Shown: positions 8,714-17,944 of the stretch, piece after piece
How the letters are laid out: each line of letters opens with the position of its first letter
How positions within the stretch are numbered: position 1 is the first letter of the stretch
NCBI RefSeq assembly: GCF_003581615.1
Contig: NZ_QXFH01000077.1
Location: 442,070-506,069, forward strand
Length of the DNA: 64,000 bases
DNA from: Flagellimonas lutimaris
Lineage (GTDB): Bacteria; Bacteroidota; Bacteroidia; Flavobacteriales; Flavobacteriaceae
Direction of reading: 5' to 3'
Notes under the pieces: model-generated
Seen by the model: only the letters and a program-made list of their open reading frames with translations
Databases searched by the model: none
What the model was told of the DNA's origin: nothing
Translations under genes and position numbers: made by a program

Positions 8714-10342
8714 TTACACTTGTAGTACGCCCATATTAAACTTTTTCTCAATAGGTGCGTGGTTCGCTGCCTCTATCCCCATAGAAATCCATTTACGGGT
8801 ATCCAGTGGATCAATTATGCCATCTGTCCAAAGTCGAGCTGCGGCATAGTAGGGTGATATTTGGTCATCATACCGCTGTTTTATTTGGTCAAAAAGTTCT
8901 TTTTCCTTTTCAGCATCAACGGGTTTGCCACTTTTTTCCAAGCTAGCCTTCTCAATCTGCATAAGGACTTTAGCCGCTGAATTTCCGCTCATCACCGCAA
9001 GTTCGGCACTTGGCCAAGCCACAATCAATCTGGGGTCATAGGCCTTACCGCACATGGCGTAATTACCAGCACCGTAGCTATTACCTATTACAATGGTAAA
9101 TTTTGGCACCACTGAATTACTCACGGCGTTCACCATTTTAGCACCATCTTTTATAATACCTCCGTGCTCACTTTTACTACCTACCATAAAACCGGTAACG
9201 TCCTGCAAAAACACCAAGGGGATTTTCTTTTGATTGCAATTTGCAATAAATCGGGTAGCCTTGTCCGCGGAATCAGAATAAATTACCCCGCCAAATTGCA
9301 TTTCACCTTTTTTGGTCTTGACCACCTTTCTTTGGTTGGCCACAATGCCCACGGCCCAACCATCAATTCTGGCATATCCCGTTAAAATGGTTTTGCCATA
9401 GCCTTCCTTGTATTGTTCAAATTCAGAATCGTCCACCAAGCGTTTTATGATTTCTAGCATATCGTATTGGTCACTTCTGGATGCGGGTAAAATACCGTAG
9501 ATGTCTTCTGGGATTTCAGCAGGTTTTTTAGCTTCTACGCGATTATATCCTGCTTTATCAAAATCACCTATTTTATCAACGATATTCTTTATTTTATTAA
9601 GAGCATCTTTATCATCTTTGGCCTTGTAGTCGGTTACCCCGCTAATTTCCGAATGGGTTGTTGCTCCACCCAAGGTTTCGTTGTCAATACTTTCACCAAT
9701 AGCAGCTTTTACCAAATAGCTTCCTGCCAAAAATATGCTTCCCGTTTTGTCCACGATCAAAGCTTCGTCACTCATGATAGGCAAGTAAGCACCACCGGCT
9801 ACACAACTTCCCATAACAGCGGCAATTTGGGTGATTCCCATGCTACTCATTACGGCATTGTTTCTGAAAATACGTCCAAAATGTTCTTTATCGGGAAATA
9901 TTTCATCCTGCATGGGCAAATACACCCCTGCGCTGTCCACCAAATAAATAATCGGAAGATTGTTCTCAATGGAAATTTCTTGTGCCCGTAGATTTTTCTT
10001 TCCGGTTATAGGGAACCATGCACCCGCTTTTACGGTAGCATCATTTGCCACAACAACGCATTGTTTGCCCTTTACATACCCTACCTTTACAACTACGCCG
10101 CCAGATGGACATCCACCGTGCTCTTCGTACATATCTTCGCCAGCAAAAGCGCCTATTTCAATGGATTGGGCGCCATCATCTAGTAAATAATCAATGCGTT
10201 CCCGTGCGGTCATCTTGCCTTTGGCATGATGTTTTTCAATACGTTTTTTTCCACCACCGAGCTTCACTTTGGCCAGTCTGCGCTTTAAATCGGAAAGTTT
10301 TAGTTTATTATGGTCTTCGTTCTTGTTGAAGTTTATGTCCAT
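8714..10342 (-). CDS. Acyl-CoA carboxylase carboxyltransferase (beta) subunit, methylcrotonyl-CoA type
   Basis: 542 residues, the usual length for beta subunits of biotin-dependent acyl-CoA carboxylases. It has the N-terminal ARERIDYLLD motif, two crotonase-like halves and oxyanion-hole glycines (GSCVAGGAYLP and GNSYGAGNYAMCG). The segment DSAGVYLPMQDEIFPDKEHFGRIF is close in form to the methylcrotonyl-CoA/geranyl-CoA subfamily (DSGGxxLPxQxExFPDxxHFGRIF) rather than to propionyl-CoA carboxylase. It would act with a biotin carboxylase/BCCP subunit encoded elsewhere, in leucine or isoprenoid breakdown. Propionyl-CoA or broad acyl-CoA specificity remains possible. Confidence 0.9.
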   Translation of the reverse strand: MDINFNKNEDHNKLKLSDLKRRLAKVKLGGGKKRIEKHHAKGKMTARERIDYLLDDGAQSIEIGAFAGEDMYEEHGGCPSGGVVVKVGYVKGKQCVVVANDATVKAGAWFPITGKKNLRAQEISIENNLPIIYLVDSAGVYLPMQDEIFPDKEHFGRIFRNNAVMSSMGITQIAAVMGSCVAGGAYLPIMSDEALIVDKTGSIFLAGSYLVKAAIGESIDNETLGGATTHSEISGVTDYKAKDDKDALNKIKNIVDKIGDFDKAGYNRVEAKKPAEIPEDIYGILPASRSDQYDMLEIIKRLVDDSEFEQYKEGYGKTILTGYARIDGWAVGIVANQRKVVKTKKGEMQFGGVIYSDSADKATRFIANCNQKKIPLVFLQDVTGFMVGSKSEHGGIIKDGAKMVNAVSNSVVPKFTIVIGNSYGAGNYAMCGKAYDPRLIVAWPSAELAVMSGNSAAKVLMQIEKASLEKSGKPVDAEKEKELFDQIKQRYDDQISPYYAAARLWTDGIIDPLDTRKWISMGIEAANHAPIEKKFNMGVLQV

Positions 10343-10390
10343 TCTAATGTAAATTCGTTTCTTTGGTTAAAGATAAGGAGTTATAATCAT

Positions 10391-10398
10391 TACTTTTG
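10391..10398 (+). promoter_or_regulatory. Bacteroidota -7 promoter element
   Basis: TACTTTTG matches TAnnTTTG and ends 6 bases before the ATG at 10405. The transcript would be leaderless or nearly so. A TTTG at 10362-10365 is 25 bases upstream, longer than the usual -33 spacing. Confidence 0.45.
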
Positions 10399-10404
10399 AA
10401 GTAT

Positions 10405-11388
10405 ATGGAAACCAAAATACGATGGGGCATTGTTGGCCCGGGAAACATAGCTAGAAAATTTGTGTCAGATTTACTGTTGGTTGATGATGCGGAAGTCACG
10501 GCTGTGGCGTCACGATCAATGGAACGGGCTAAGGAATTTGCCGATGAATACGGAGTAAAACATACTTTTGGAGATTATGATGTATTGTTCCAATCTGGAA
10601 AAGTGGATGTGGTGTATATAGCTACGCCTCATAATTTTCATAAAGATTTGTCCGTAAAAGCACTTGAAAACGGTATTGGGGTTTTGTGTGAAAAACCGAT
10701 GGGCGTCAATAGGCCAGAGGTGGTTGAACAGGTAAATACATCCAAGAAGCACAATGCATTTTTGATGGAGGCCATGTGGTCTAGATTTAATCCCTCCATC
10801 CAGAAAGTAAAACAGTTGGTTGATGCTGGGGATATTGGGGAACTCAAATACCTATATGCAGATTTTGCATTTTACGGTTTAGACAAAGGTTTGGACTCTA
10901 GATTATTGAATCCCAATTTAGCTTCGGGCAGTATATTGGATATAGGTATTTACCCCATTTTTCTATCTTATTTGTTGTTGGGTATGCCAGATGAGATTAT
11001 GGCAACTTCTAAGTTTCATGAGAATGGTACGGAACTCCAAACCAGTATGATTTTTGACTATGAAAGCGCCCAGTCCGTATTGTACAGTGGGCTTACCAGT
11101 AACTCCAGAATGGAAGCCGAAATATCCGGTACCGAGGGAGAATTGTTTTTGAACCCAAGATGGCACCATGCCGATGGATATACTTTGGTCAAAGATGAGC
11201 AAACCAATAAGTTTGAGCTGCCATTGACAGGGTTTGGTTATTATCACGAAATTTTGGAGGTTCATAAATGTTTGAAGGAGCATAAAATTGAGAGTGACCT
11301 TTGGTCGCATCAAAATAGCTTGGATTTATCAGAGTTATTGGACACGGTTAGGGAAATATGCGGTATAAGCTTTCCTTTTGAAACATAA
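10405..11388 (+). CDS. Gfo/Idh/MocA family NAD(P)-dependent oxidoreductase
   Basis: 327 residues. The N-terminal Rossmann fold starts with WGIVGPGNIARKF, the dinucleotide is contacted by ATPHNFH, and the family catalytic lysine is in CEKPMG. The C-terminal alpha/beta domain follows. Such enzymes oxidise or reduce sugars, inositols or trans-dihydrodiols; the overall form resembles dihydrodiol/xylose dehydrogenases, but the substrate is not determinable. A TTG nine bases upstream also opens the frame, but it is the end of the -7 element, so the ATG at 10405 is chosen. The gene stands alone, divergent from the carboxylase gene. Confidence 0.9.
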   Translation: METKIRWGIVGPGNIARKFVSDLLLVDDAEVTAVASRSMERAKEFADEYGVKHTFGDYDVLFQSGKVDVVYIATPHNFHKDLSVKALENGIGVLCEKPMGVNRPEVVEQVNTSKKHNAFLMEAMWSRFNPSIQKVKQLVDAGDIGELKYLYADFAFYGLDKGLDSRLLNPNLASGSILDIGIYPIFLSYLLLGMPDEIMATSKFHENGTELQTSMIFDYESAQSVLYSGLTSNSRMEAEISGTEGELFLNPRWHHADGYTLVKDEQTNKFELPLTGFGYYHEILEVHKCLKEHKIESDLWSHQNSLDLSELLDTVREICGISFPFET

Positions 11389-11454
11389 TCCTTAATAATA
11401 ACTTTACATTATCTCTATTTTTACGATATTTGAAATTCTTCAGAAATATATATA

Positions 11455-11637
11455 ATGGGAATGAATAAGAACACGGTGCTGGCCTATGCCACATGGATTA
11501 TGATTTTGGTAGGTTTGGGAATGATTGCACTTGGAGCTTTTAAATATGATGAAGTAGCAGGATGGGGCTTTGCTGCTGTTGGAATTGGATTTTTTGCCGT
11601 AGCATGGGTGTTTAATGCCCTAAAAGGTAGAGTATAG
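11455..11637 (+). CDS. Small two-helix membrane protein upstream of ettA
   Basis: 60 residues with two hydrophobic helices (about 7-27 and 36-54), a short acidic turn (KYDEVAGW) and a basic end (LKGRV). ATG codons at 11455 and 11461 are both usable. It lies 33 bases before ettA on the same strand and is probably cotranscribed. It looks like the small flavobacterial membrane family named CAL67264 in public annotation; this is from memory. No function is known. Confidence 0.8.
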   Translation: MGMNKNTVLAYATWIMILVGLGMIALGAFKYDEVAGWGFAAVGIGFFAVAWVFNALKGRV

Positions 11638-11670
11638 CCTCTTTTTCAAAAACAATTTAATTTATAGTAG

Positions 11671-13362
11671 ATGTCAGACGATAAAAAAGTCATTTTTTCA
11701 ATGTCTGGGGTTACCAAGACCTTTAAAACGGCCAATACCCCGGTACTCAAAAATATTTACCTAAGCTTTTTCTATGGGGCTAAAATTGGAATTTTGGGTC
11801 TCAATGGTTCGGGTAAGTCCACCTTGCTGAAAATAATTGCGGGTGTAGATAAAAACTATCAAGGGGATGTTGTTTTTTCGCCCGGGTATTCTGTAGGTTA
11901 TTTAGAGCAAGAGCCTCAATTGGATGAAGATAAAACCGTTCTGGAAGTAGTAAAGGAAGGCGTAGCCGAGACCGTAGCCATTTTAGATGAGTATAATAAA
12001 ATCAACGATATGTTTGGTCTGCCCGAAGTGTATGAGGATGCGGACAAGATGCAAAAGTTGATGGACAAACAAGCAGCGCTCCAAGATAAAATAGATGCCT
12101 CTAACGCTTGGGAACTCGATACAAAACTGGAGATTGCGATGGATGCCCTTCGTACTCCAGAATCCGATAAAAAAATAAGTGTGCTTTCCGGTGGGGAACG
12201 CAGAAGGGTGGCATTATGTCGTTTGTTGTTGAAAGAACCCGATGTGCTTTTATTGGATGAGCCTACCAACCACTTGGATGCTGAATCCGTACATTGGCTG
12301 GAACACCATTTGGCACAATATAAAGGAACGGTGATTGCGGTAACGCACGACCGCTACTTTTTGGATAATGTGGCTGGGTGGATTTTGGAACTGGACCGTG
12401 GGGAAGGAATTCCTTGGAAAGGAAACTACTCGAGCTGGTTGGACCAAAAGGCGAAACGTTTGGAGCAAGAGAGTAAACAAGCGTCCAAGCGTCAAAAAAC
12501 GTTGGAACGAGAGTTGGATTGGGTTCGACAAGGTGCCAAAGGTAGACAGGCGAAGCAAAAAGCCCGTTTAAAGAATTACGATAAACTTCTGAGCCAAGAT
12601 CAAAAACAGATGGAGGAGAAGTTGGAGATTTACATCCCCAATGGACCGCGTTTGGGAACCAATGTGATTGAGGCCAAGGACGTAAGCAAAGCTTTTGGAG
12701 ACAAATTGCTGTACGAAAACTTGAACTTTAATTTGCCACAGGCAGGGATTGTCGGCATTATTGGACCGAACGGTGCTGGTAAGACGACAATTTTTAAAAT
12801 GATCATGGGAGAGGAAACTCCCGATAAAGGTGAGTTTATTGTTGGTGATACGGCTAAATTGGCTTACGTTGATCAGTCGCACTCCAATATTGATCCTGAA
12901 AAATCCATTTGGGAAAACTTTAGTGACAGCCAAGAATTGATCATGATGGGAGGGAAGCAAGTGAATTCCCGTGCCTATCTAAGTCGATTTAATTTTTCGG
13001 GCAGTGAGCAGAACAAAAAAGTGAATATGCTTTCAGGTGGAGAACGTAACCGCCTGCATTTGGCAATGACCTTAAAAGAAGAGGGTAACGTGCTGCTTTT
13101 GGATGAGCCTACCAACGATCTGGATGTGAATACGCTCCGTGCCTTGGAAGAAGGTTTGGAAAACTTTGCAGGTTGTGCAGTGATTATTTCCCACGACAGA
13201 TGGTTCTTGGATAGAATCTGTACGCACATCCTTGCCTTTGAAGGCGATTCTCAGGTATATTTCTTTGAAGGTTCTTTCTCTGATTACGAGGAGAACAAAA
13301 AGAAACGCTTGGGAACGGATATCATGCCCAAGCGTATCAAGTACAAAAAATTGATTCGTTGA
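11671..13362 (+). CDS. ettA: Energy-dependent translational throttle protein EttA (ABC-F)
   Basis: 563-residue ABC-F protein with two ATPase domains and no membrane segment. Walker A motifs are GLNGSGKST (43-51) and GPNGAGKTT (second domain); signature motifs are LSGGERRRVAL and LSGGERNRLHL; Walker B is LLLDEPTNHLD and LLLDEPTNDLD. Between the halves lies the charged P-site tRNA interaction linker (from about WLDQKAKRLEQE to ARLKNYDKL). The family binds the ribosomal E site and gates the first peptide bond according to ATP/ADP ratio. It is probably in an operon with the small membrane protein before it. Confidence 0.95.
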   Translation: MSDDKKVIFSMSGVTKTFKTANTPVLKNIYLSFFYGAKIGILGLNGSGKSTLLKIIAGVDKNYQGDVVFSPGYSVGYLEQEPQLDEDKTVLEVVKEGVAETVAILDEYNKINDMFGLPEVYEDADKMQKLMDKQAALQDKIDASNAWELDTKLEIAMDALRTPESDKKISVLSGGERRRVALCRLLLKEPDVLLLDEPTNHLDAESVHWLEHHLAQYKGTVIAVTHDRYFLDNVAGWILELDRGEGIPWKGNYSSWLDQKAKRLEQESKQASKRQKTLERELDWVRQGAKGRQAKQKARLKNYDKLLSQDQKQMEEKLEIYIPNGPRLGTNVIEAKDVSKAFGDKLLYENLNFNLPQAGIVGIIGPNGAGKTTIFKMIMGEETPDKGEFIVGDTAKLAYVDQSHSNIDPEKSIWENFSDSQELIMMGGKQVNSRAYLSRFNFSGSEQNKKVNMLSGGERNRLHLAMTLKEEGNVLLLDEPTNDLDVNTLRALEEGLENFAGCAVIISHDRWFLDRICTHILAFEGDSQVYFFEGSFSDYEENKKKRLGTDIMPKRIKYKKLIR

Positions 13363-13373
13363 TGGAGAAAATA

Positions 13374-14060
13374 TTATTCCCCTCCTAAATTTTTGATTCC
13401 TTCCTCCAATATTTTTTTGGCTTTCTCCAAATAGGCTTTTTGGTGTGCTGACAAACTATTGGGGTCTTGATTGTTGTTTATAGGAGTTGAGCCAATCGAA
13501 TTGGATAATTCTATCAATTGTTCAATAGCTTGCTCTGCTGATTGGAGTTTATCATCGGCATGTTTTTCAAACACCTTGATCATTTCCAATTCCATGGAGT
13601 TTACAGATTCCGTTTCAGTTTCCTCTGCTACAGGGTTTTCTTCATAAGAAGTGGTCATTTCTACCGTGGCTTCAGTAGTTGTAGAAGTGCCAAGTGTACA
13701 TTGATCAATAATAGTGATCAATTCATTGATTTCACCTATGGCCTTTTTGGTAAAGAACCTACCAGCTTCCCAGTCGGCGGGCTTTATTGCTTGTTCCAAG
13801 GTTTCCATTGCGTCCAAGGTTTTGTTCTTGGCTTTTTCGCAACTGCACTCGGCCATATAAGTTTCTGATTTTTCCAGAGCTGTTAGAGCCCTTTCAGCAT
13901 AATACATCTGATGCTCAAAGTTAGTGGCTTCCATGGCTTTTTTACCATGGCTTAGGGCGTAGGTCACTTTAGCGTAAAAATTATCACATTGATTTGAATA
14001 GGTAGCTTGGACGGCAAAAAATATTGCCAAGACTACTAAAACATGGGATTTGGGAGCCAT
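13374..14060 (-). CDS. Exported helical protein of unknown function
   Basis: 228 residues with a signal peptide (about 1-22, before NQCDNFY). The mature N-terminal half is helical and carries cysteines at CDNFY, AECSCEKA and IDQC, which could form disulphides in the periplasm. A Thr/Glu-rich linker follows (TTTEATVEMTT...), then a helical tail. A TTG at 14066 opens the frame two codons earlier, but the ATG at 14060 is preferred. It ends 11 bases from the convergent ettA. I do not recognise a family. Confidence 0.8.
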   Translation of the reverse strand: MAPKSHVLVVLAIFFAVQATYSNQCDNFYAKVTYALSHGKKAMEATNFEHQMYYAERALTALEKSETYMAECSCEKAKNKTLDAMETLEQAIKPADWEAGRFFTKKAIGEINELITIIDQCTLGTSTTTEATVEMTTSYEENPVAEETETESVNSMELEMIKVFEKHADDKLQSAEQAIEQLIELSNSIGSTPINNNQDPNSLSAHQKAYLEKAKKILEEGIKNLGGE

Positions 14061-14125
14061 ATTCAAGTTTTTTGGTTATTAAGTTTGTTCTTCTAACGAT
14101 GAAATCGTGTTATTATTTCACAGAT

Positions 14126-14920
14126 TTAATAATCTTCGTTGGGATACCAATCCAGTTGAACCACTTCAATGCTGGAATCCCCTTCGTTTACAATTGTTTT
14201 GAATTTTTCAACATCACTGACCTCTGGTCTTCCTCTAAAATGATATGGATACACTTGCTTTGGTTTAAATTCCAATACAGCATCGGCAGCACTCTCAACG
14301 GTCATAGTGTAAGGCAGGTTCATGCAAATGAAAGCTTTGTCAATATTTTCAAGCGAACGCATCTCAGGAATATCTTCGGTATCTCCAGAAAAATAAATTC
14401 GTTCATTACCAAAAGTAAACACGTAACCATTTCCTCTTCCTTTAGTGTGAAAATCTTTAGCCTCTTCACGCAAGTTGTACATGGGGATGGCTTTTACGGA
14501 AAAACCAGCTATTTCTTTAGTCTCGCCATTTTTCATTGTGGTGGTCTTGGAAGATAATTCTTCAGGCATTTGAATAGCTACTGCTTCTGGAGCTATGATT
14601 TTTACTCCTTCCAAGTCCAATTCATTTAATGTATCGGTATTATAATGATCACCATGTTCATCAGTAATAAAGATAATGTCCGGTGATTTTTGACCCTCAA
14701 AAGCGGCTTTACCGCCAACAGGATCAATATATATGGTATTGCCGTCCCATTCAATTACAGCTGTGGCATGTTCAATGGGAATTATTTCGGCTGGAGCAGG
14801 AGCTTCTACTTCAATTTTGGTTTCCATCTCCGCAGTTTCTTCTTGTTTTTCCTTTTTCTCTTTACAAGAAGCAAAGAGCAATAGTAATGCGCTGACAGTA
14901 AGAATGATATTTTTTTTCAT
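14126..14920 (-). CDS. Metallo-beta-lactamase fold lipoprotein (UlaG-like)
   Basis: 264 residues. The N-terminus is a lipoprotein signal (LLLLFASC, acylated Cys at residue 19) followed by a charged Glu/Lys linker. The hydrolase domain starts near residue 50 (AVIEWDGNTIYIDPVGG), with the metal motif DEHGDH in the place of HxHxDH, then a later FSGDTEDIPEM with an Asp ligand and a C-terminal YPYHFRG. The first histidine of the usual HxHxDH is Glu here (E-H-G-D-H after Asp), the same kind of change as in some UlaG-like proteins. Substrate unknown. It is transcribed away from the coiled-coil gene. Confidence 0.85.
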   Translation of the reverse strand: MKKNIILTVSALLLLFASCKEKKEKQEETAEMETKIEVEAPAPAEIIPIEHATAVIEWDGNTIYIDPVGGKAAFEGQKSPDIIFITDEHGDHYNTDTLNELDLEGVKIIAPEAVAIQMPEELSSKTTTMKNGETKEIAGFSVKAIPMYNLREEAKDFHTKGRGNGYVFTFGNERIYFSGDTEDIPEMRSLENIDKAFICMNLPYTMTVESAADAVLEFKPKQVYPYHFRGRPEVSDVEKFKTIVNEGDSSIEVVQLDWYPNEDY

Positions 14921-15089
14921 GGGTTACTTGTTTTTATATCCTTTTAAAAATAAGGGATAAAAGACAGAATCATAATTTTTTATCAAGAATATTTTTCATC
15001 CAAATAATCCAAATAGAAACCTGATGCGTATATAAACCAAACACGATTGATTAAAAACCTTAAACGAGAATCAATTAAAACAAAAAGTT

Positions 15090-15980
15090 ATGACTGAAAC
15101 AAAAAATAACAATAACGGATTGAAAGTAATTGCCGGTCTGTTGGGTGTAGTTCTTTTAGGAACCATTATTTACACTGTGAGTCTTTACCAAGATAAAAAA
15201 CAAACAACAGAAGCTCTTACACAAGAGAAAGAATTGGTTGTTGAGGATTTGAACAACTTGAAGTCTGAATACGACAAAGCTATTTTGGAAAGCAATGCCA
15301 CCAATGAAGAGTTGGTTGCAGCTAGAGACAACATTGCAAAGTATATCGATTCTGTAAGCAGCATGAAAGCTGATATTGCTACACTTTCACGTTACAGAAG
15401 ACAAGTAAGTGTTCTTAAAAAAGAAAGAGAAGAATTATTGAAGCAAGTAGATTCCTTGACACAATCCAACAGTTTGTTGGCCATGCAAAGAGACAGTACT
15501 TTTGCTGAATTGGAACAACAAACTGTTTTCAACGATTCTTTGATTATCCAGAACACTCAATTGGCTGATGCCGTTGAAAAAGGTTCTGCTCTTAACCTAA
15601 ACACTATCAGTGTTGATGCCATTAAAGAAAGAAACAGTGGTAAATTGGTTTCAACTTCTAGAGCTAGAGCTACCGATAAATTTAAAGTTTGTTTTACTAT
15701 TGCCGATAACGTAATTGCTGAAGCTGGTGACAGAGAATTCTATATCGAAGTTCTTGGTCCACAAGGTAATGTCTTAGGTGAAAGTTTGACAAAAACTACG
15801 GAAGAAGGAAGCTCTCTTACTTATAGTAAAGGAACTAACTTCTACTACGAAAACGATGCTTTGGATGTATGCGATTACATAAACAAACCAAGTGGAGATT
15901 TCCAGAAAGGAAACTATATGGTAAATGTTTATGACAGCAAATTGAAATTGTTGGGTACTTCCAGCTTCGAATTGAAATAA
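15090..15980 (+). CDS. Membrane-anchored coiled-coil protein of unknown function
   Basis: 296 residues. A short polar N-terminus (Asn-rich) is followed by one membrane helix (about 13-31, GLLGVVLLGTIIYTV). Residues 35-165 are a long coiled coil rich in Glu, Lys, Gln and Leu, and the last ~110 residues form a beta-rich globular domain (FKVCFTIADNVIAEAGDREFYIEVLGPQG). Similar proteins are sometimes labelled as ParA-like, but there is no Walker A motif here, so that label would be wrong. A strong terminator follows at 16008. The codon use (many CTT, AGA) suggests decent expression. Confidence 0.82.
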   Translation: MTETKNNNNGLKVIAGLLGVVLLGTIIYTVSLYQDKKQTTEALTQEKELVVEDLNNLKSEYDKAILESNATNEELVAARDNIAKYIDSVSSMKADIATLSRYRRQVSVLKKEREELLKQVDSLTQSNSLLAMQRDSTFAELEQQTVFNDSLIIQNTQLADAVEKGSALNLNTISVDAIKERNSGKLVSTSRARATDKFKVCFTIADNVIAEAGDREFYIEVLGPQGNVLGESLTKTTEEGSSLTYSKGTNFYYENDALDVCDYINKPSGDFQKGNYMVNVYDSKLKLLGTSSFELK

Positions 15981-16007
15981 GAAACACACACTATCACCAT
16001 AATACAA

Positions 16008-16036
16008 GGCCCATCCAATTTTGGATGGGCCTTTTT
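16008..16036 (+). terminator. Intrinsic terminator after the coiled-coil gene
   Basis: A perfect 9-bp stem GGCCCATCC / GGATGGGCC with a 6-base loop is followed by five T on the + strand. It lies 28 bases after the stop at 15980 and between this gene and the convergent fumC. Confidence 0.9.
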
Positions 16037-16057
16037 ATGTTCTCTAAGTTTAAACCC

Positions 16058-17455
16058 TTATTTAAGGCTACCAACCATATCCTCTGGTTTCACCCACTCA
16101 TCATATTCTTCGGGGGTCACATAACCAAGATTAACGGCCTCTTCCCTAAGTGTAGTACCGTTTTTATGTGCTGTATTGGCAATCTCTGCAGCTTTGTAAT
16201 ACCCTATTTTGGTATTTAAAGCGGTAACCAACATCAATGAGTTGTTCAATAAAGTATTAATGATTTCATGATTTGGTTCTATGCCAGAAGCACAGTTCAC
16301 ATCAAAACTCACGCACGCATCACCGATCAATTGGGCCGATTGTAAAATGTTGGCCGCCATTACTGGCTTAAATACGTTTAGCTCGTAATGACCTTGCGTT
16401 CCACCCACACTAATCGCAACATCGTTACCCATAACCTGTGCACAAACCATGGTCAGTGCTTCACATTGGGTAGGGTTTACTTTTCCAGGCATAATGGAGC
16501 TTCCTGGTTCGTTGGCCGGGATTATAATTTCACCAATTCCCGAGCGTGGACCAGAAGCCATCATACGGATATCGTTCGCAATTTTGTTCAAAGAAACAGC
16601 CAATTGTTTCAAGGCACCATGGCTTTCTACAATGGCATCGTGTGCTGCCAGTGCTTCAAACTTGTTTTCTGCGGTTACAAAAGGCTTACCGGTAAATTCA
16701 GCAATATATTTTGCAACAAGAACATCATATCCTTTTGGCGTATTTAAACCAGTACCTACGGCAGTACCGCCCAAGGCAAGTTCGCTCAAGTGTGCCAAGG
16801 TATTCTTTAGTGCCTTCAAACCATGGTCCAATTGCGAAACATAACCAGAAAACTCCTGTCCCAAGGTGAGGGGAGTGGCATCCATTAGGTGAGTTCTACC
16901 AATTTTGACCACATCCTTAAACCCCTTGGATTTTTTATCCAAAGTATTTTTGAGCTGTTCTACCCCCGGAATGGTAACCTCAACTATTTTTTTATAAGCC
17001 GCGATATGCATTCCTGTTGGAAAGGTATCGTTGGAGGATTGGCTCTTGTTTACATCGTCATTGGGCTGGATGGTTTTTTCACCTTCACCAATCTTTTTCC
17101 CAGCAATTTCATGCGCACGGTTGGCAATTACCTCATTTACGTTCATGTTGCTTTGGGTGCCGGAACCCGTTTGCCAAATGACCAGTGGAAATTGATCATC
17201 GTGTTTGCCATCAAGAATTTCATCACAAACTTGGGCAATTAAATCTCTTTTTTCTAGACTTAGCACACCTAGTTCTTGATTGGCATAGGCTGCGGCCTTT
17301 TTTAAATAGGCAAACCCGTAAACCACATCCAAAGGCATGGATGCAGGGGCACCAATTTTAAAGTTATTGCGGGAACGTTCGGTCTGGGCTCCCCAATATT
17401 TATCGGCAGGTACTTTTACCTCGCCCATGGTATCTTTTTCAATCCTAAAACTCAT
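16058..17455 (-). CDS. fumC: Class II fumarate hydratase
   Basis: 465 residues, the normal length for FumC. The superfamily signature [16 protein letters not shown] contains the flexible catalytic loop with the serine; the other conserved motifs are [13 protein letters not shown] and [17 protein letters not shown]. It hydrates fumarate to L-malate in the TCA cycle, is cytoplasmic, a homotetramer and free of iron-sulphur. It stands alone, with a -7 element at 17475-17482 just upstream. Confidence 0.97.
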   Translation of the reverse strand: MSFRIEKDTMGEVKVPADKYWGAQTERSRNNFKIGAPASMPLDVVYGFAYLKKAAAYANQELGVLSLEKRDLIAQVCDEILDGKHDDQFPLVIWQTGSGTQSNMNVNEVIANRAHEIAGKKIGEGEKTIQPNDDVNKSQSSNDTFPTGMHIAAYKKIVEVTIPGVEQLKNTLDKKSKGFKDVVKIGRTHLMDATPLTLGQEFSGYVSQLDHGLKALKNTLAHLSELALGGTAVGTGLNTPKGYDVLVAKYIAEFTGKPFVTAENKFEALAAHDAIVESHGALKQLAVSLNKIANDIRMMASGPRSGIGEIIIPANEPGSSIMPGKVNPTQCEALTMVCAQVMGNDVAISVGGTQGHYELNVFKPVMAANILQSAQLIGDACVSFDVNCASGIEPNHEIINTLLNNSLMLVTALNTKIGYYKAAEIANTAHKNGTTLREEAVNLGYVTPEEYDEWVKPEDMVGSLK

Positions 17456-17474
17456 AGTTTAAAATTTTGTCTTA

Positions 17475-17482
17475 CAAAGGTA
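17475..17482 (-). promoter_or_regulatory. Bacteroidota -7 promoter element of fumC
   Basis: Read on the minus strand the bases are TACCTTTG, a match to TAnnTTTG. It ends 19 bases before the fumC ATG. No convincing -33 TTG is seen. Confidence 0.45.
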
Positions 17483-17542
17483 GGATATAGGCCATTTATA
17501 TGGTAGTTGATTGGAATAAATACACTTTTTTTTGCTCATCTA

Positions 17543-17575
17543 TTTGTTTTTTTTGATTAGAAGAAAGTATCTTTG
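17543..17575 (+). promoter_or_regulatory. Bacteroidota promoter (-33 TTTG / -7 TATCTTTG) for the 57-residue ORF
   Basis: TTTG at 17543-17546 and TATCTTTG at 17568-17575 are 21 bases apart, the expected arrangement for the primary sigma factor of Bacteroidota. The start codon is 20 bases further on. Confidence 0.6.
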
Positions 17576-17595
17576 TTAAAACAAAAGGATTAAAG

Positions 17596-17769
17596 ATGTT
17601 CGATTTTGACCAATATTTAGGTTTTTTAGCTTTTCTAACAATTTTAACAATCGGTTTTTGGTTGATGATATTCTTGTTGACCTTTGTAGTACCTTATTGG
17701 TTGATTGGTAACCTAAGGGAAATGTTTAAAGAGAGAAAAGAGGCCAAACAGGCCCAACTAGAAGAATAA
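17596..17769 (+). CDS. 57-residue single-helix membrane protein
   Basis: An ORF of 57 codons begins with MFDFDQYLGF, has a long hydrophobic stretch (about 8-40, with FWLMIFLLTFVVPYWL) that can span once or as a hairpin, and ends with a highly charged tail (KERKEAKQAQLEE). A consensus promoter sits 20 bases upstream and an intrinsic terminator starts right at the stop codon, so it is a free-standing transcription unit; this is the main support that it is real. No family is recognised. Confidence 0.7.
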   Translation: MFDFDQYLGFLAFLTILTIGFWLMIFLLTFVVPYWLIGNLREMFKERKEAKQAQLEE

Positions 17770-17795
17770 AAAAAGAAGCCATTCGGCTTCTTTTT
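17770..17795 (+). terminator. Intrinsic terminator of the 57-residue ORF
   Basis: Stem GAAGCC / GGCTTC (17775-17780 and 17785-17790), loop ATTC, flanked by an A run and followed by five T. It is the reverse complement of the core of the hairpin at 17875-17896. Confidence 0.85.
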
Positions 17796-17866
17796 GTTTT
17801 TTAGTCAACACCAAACTAAAGAACTGTTTATACTGAAACAGTTTCTTATCGTTTCAATTTAAAACA

Positions 17867-17900
17867 TAAAAAAAAAGGAAGCCGAATGGCTTCCTTTTTT
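17867..17900 (-). terminator. Intrinsic terminator of the TonB-dependent receptor gene
   Basis: On the minus strand the stem AAGGAAGCC / GGCTTCCTT (17875-17883 with 17888-17896, loop of four) is followed by a T run, about 45 bases after the stop at 17945. The A/T runs on both sides would let it work in both directions. Confidence 0.85.
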
Positions 17901-17944
17901 CATTGTATAGAGGTTGGTTGGTTTCTGTTTCTAGATTACTACCC

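Noticed and set aside
15090-15980. ParA-like label for the coiled-coil protein
   Set aside because: No Walker A or deviant P-loop is present; the protein is membrane-anchored.
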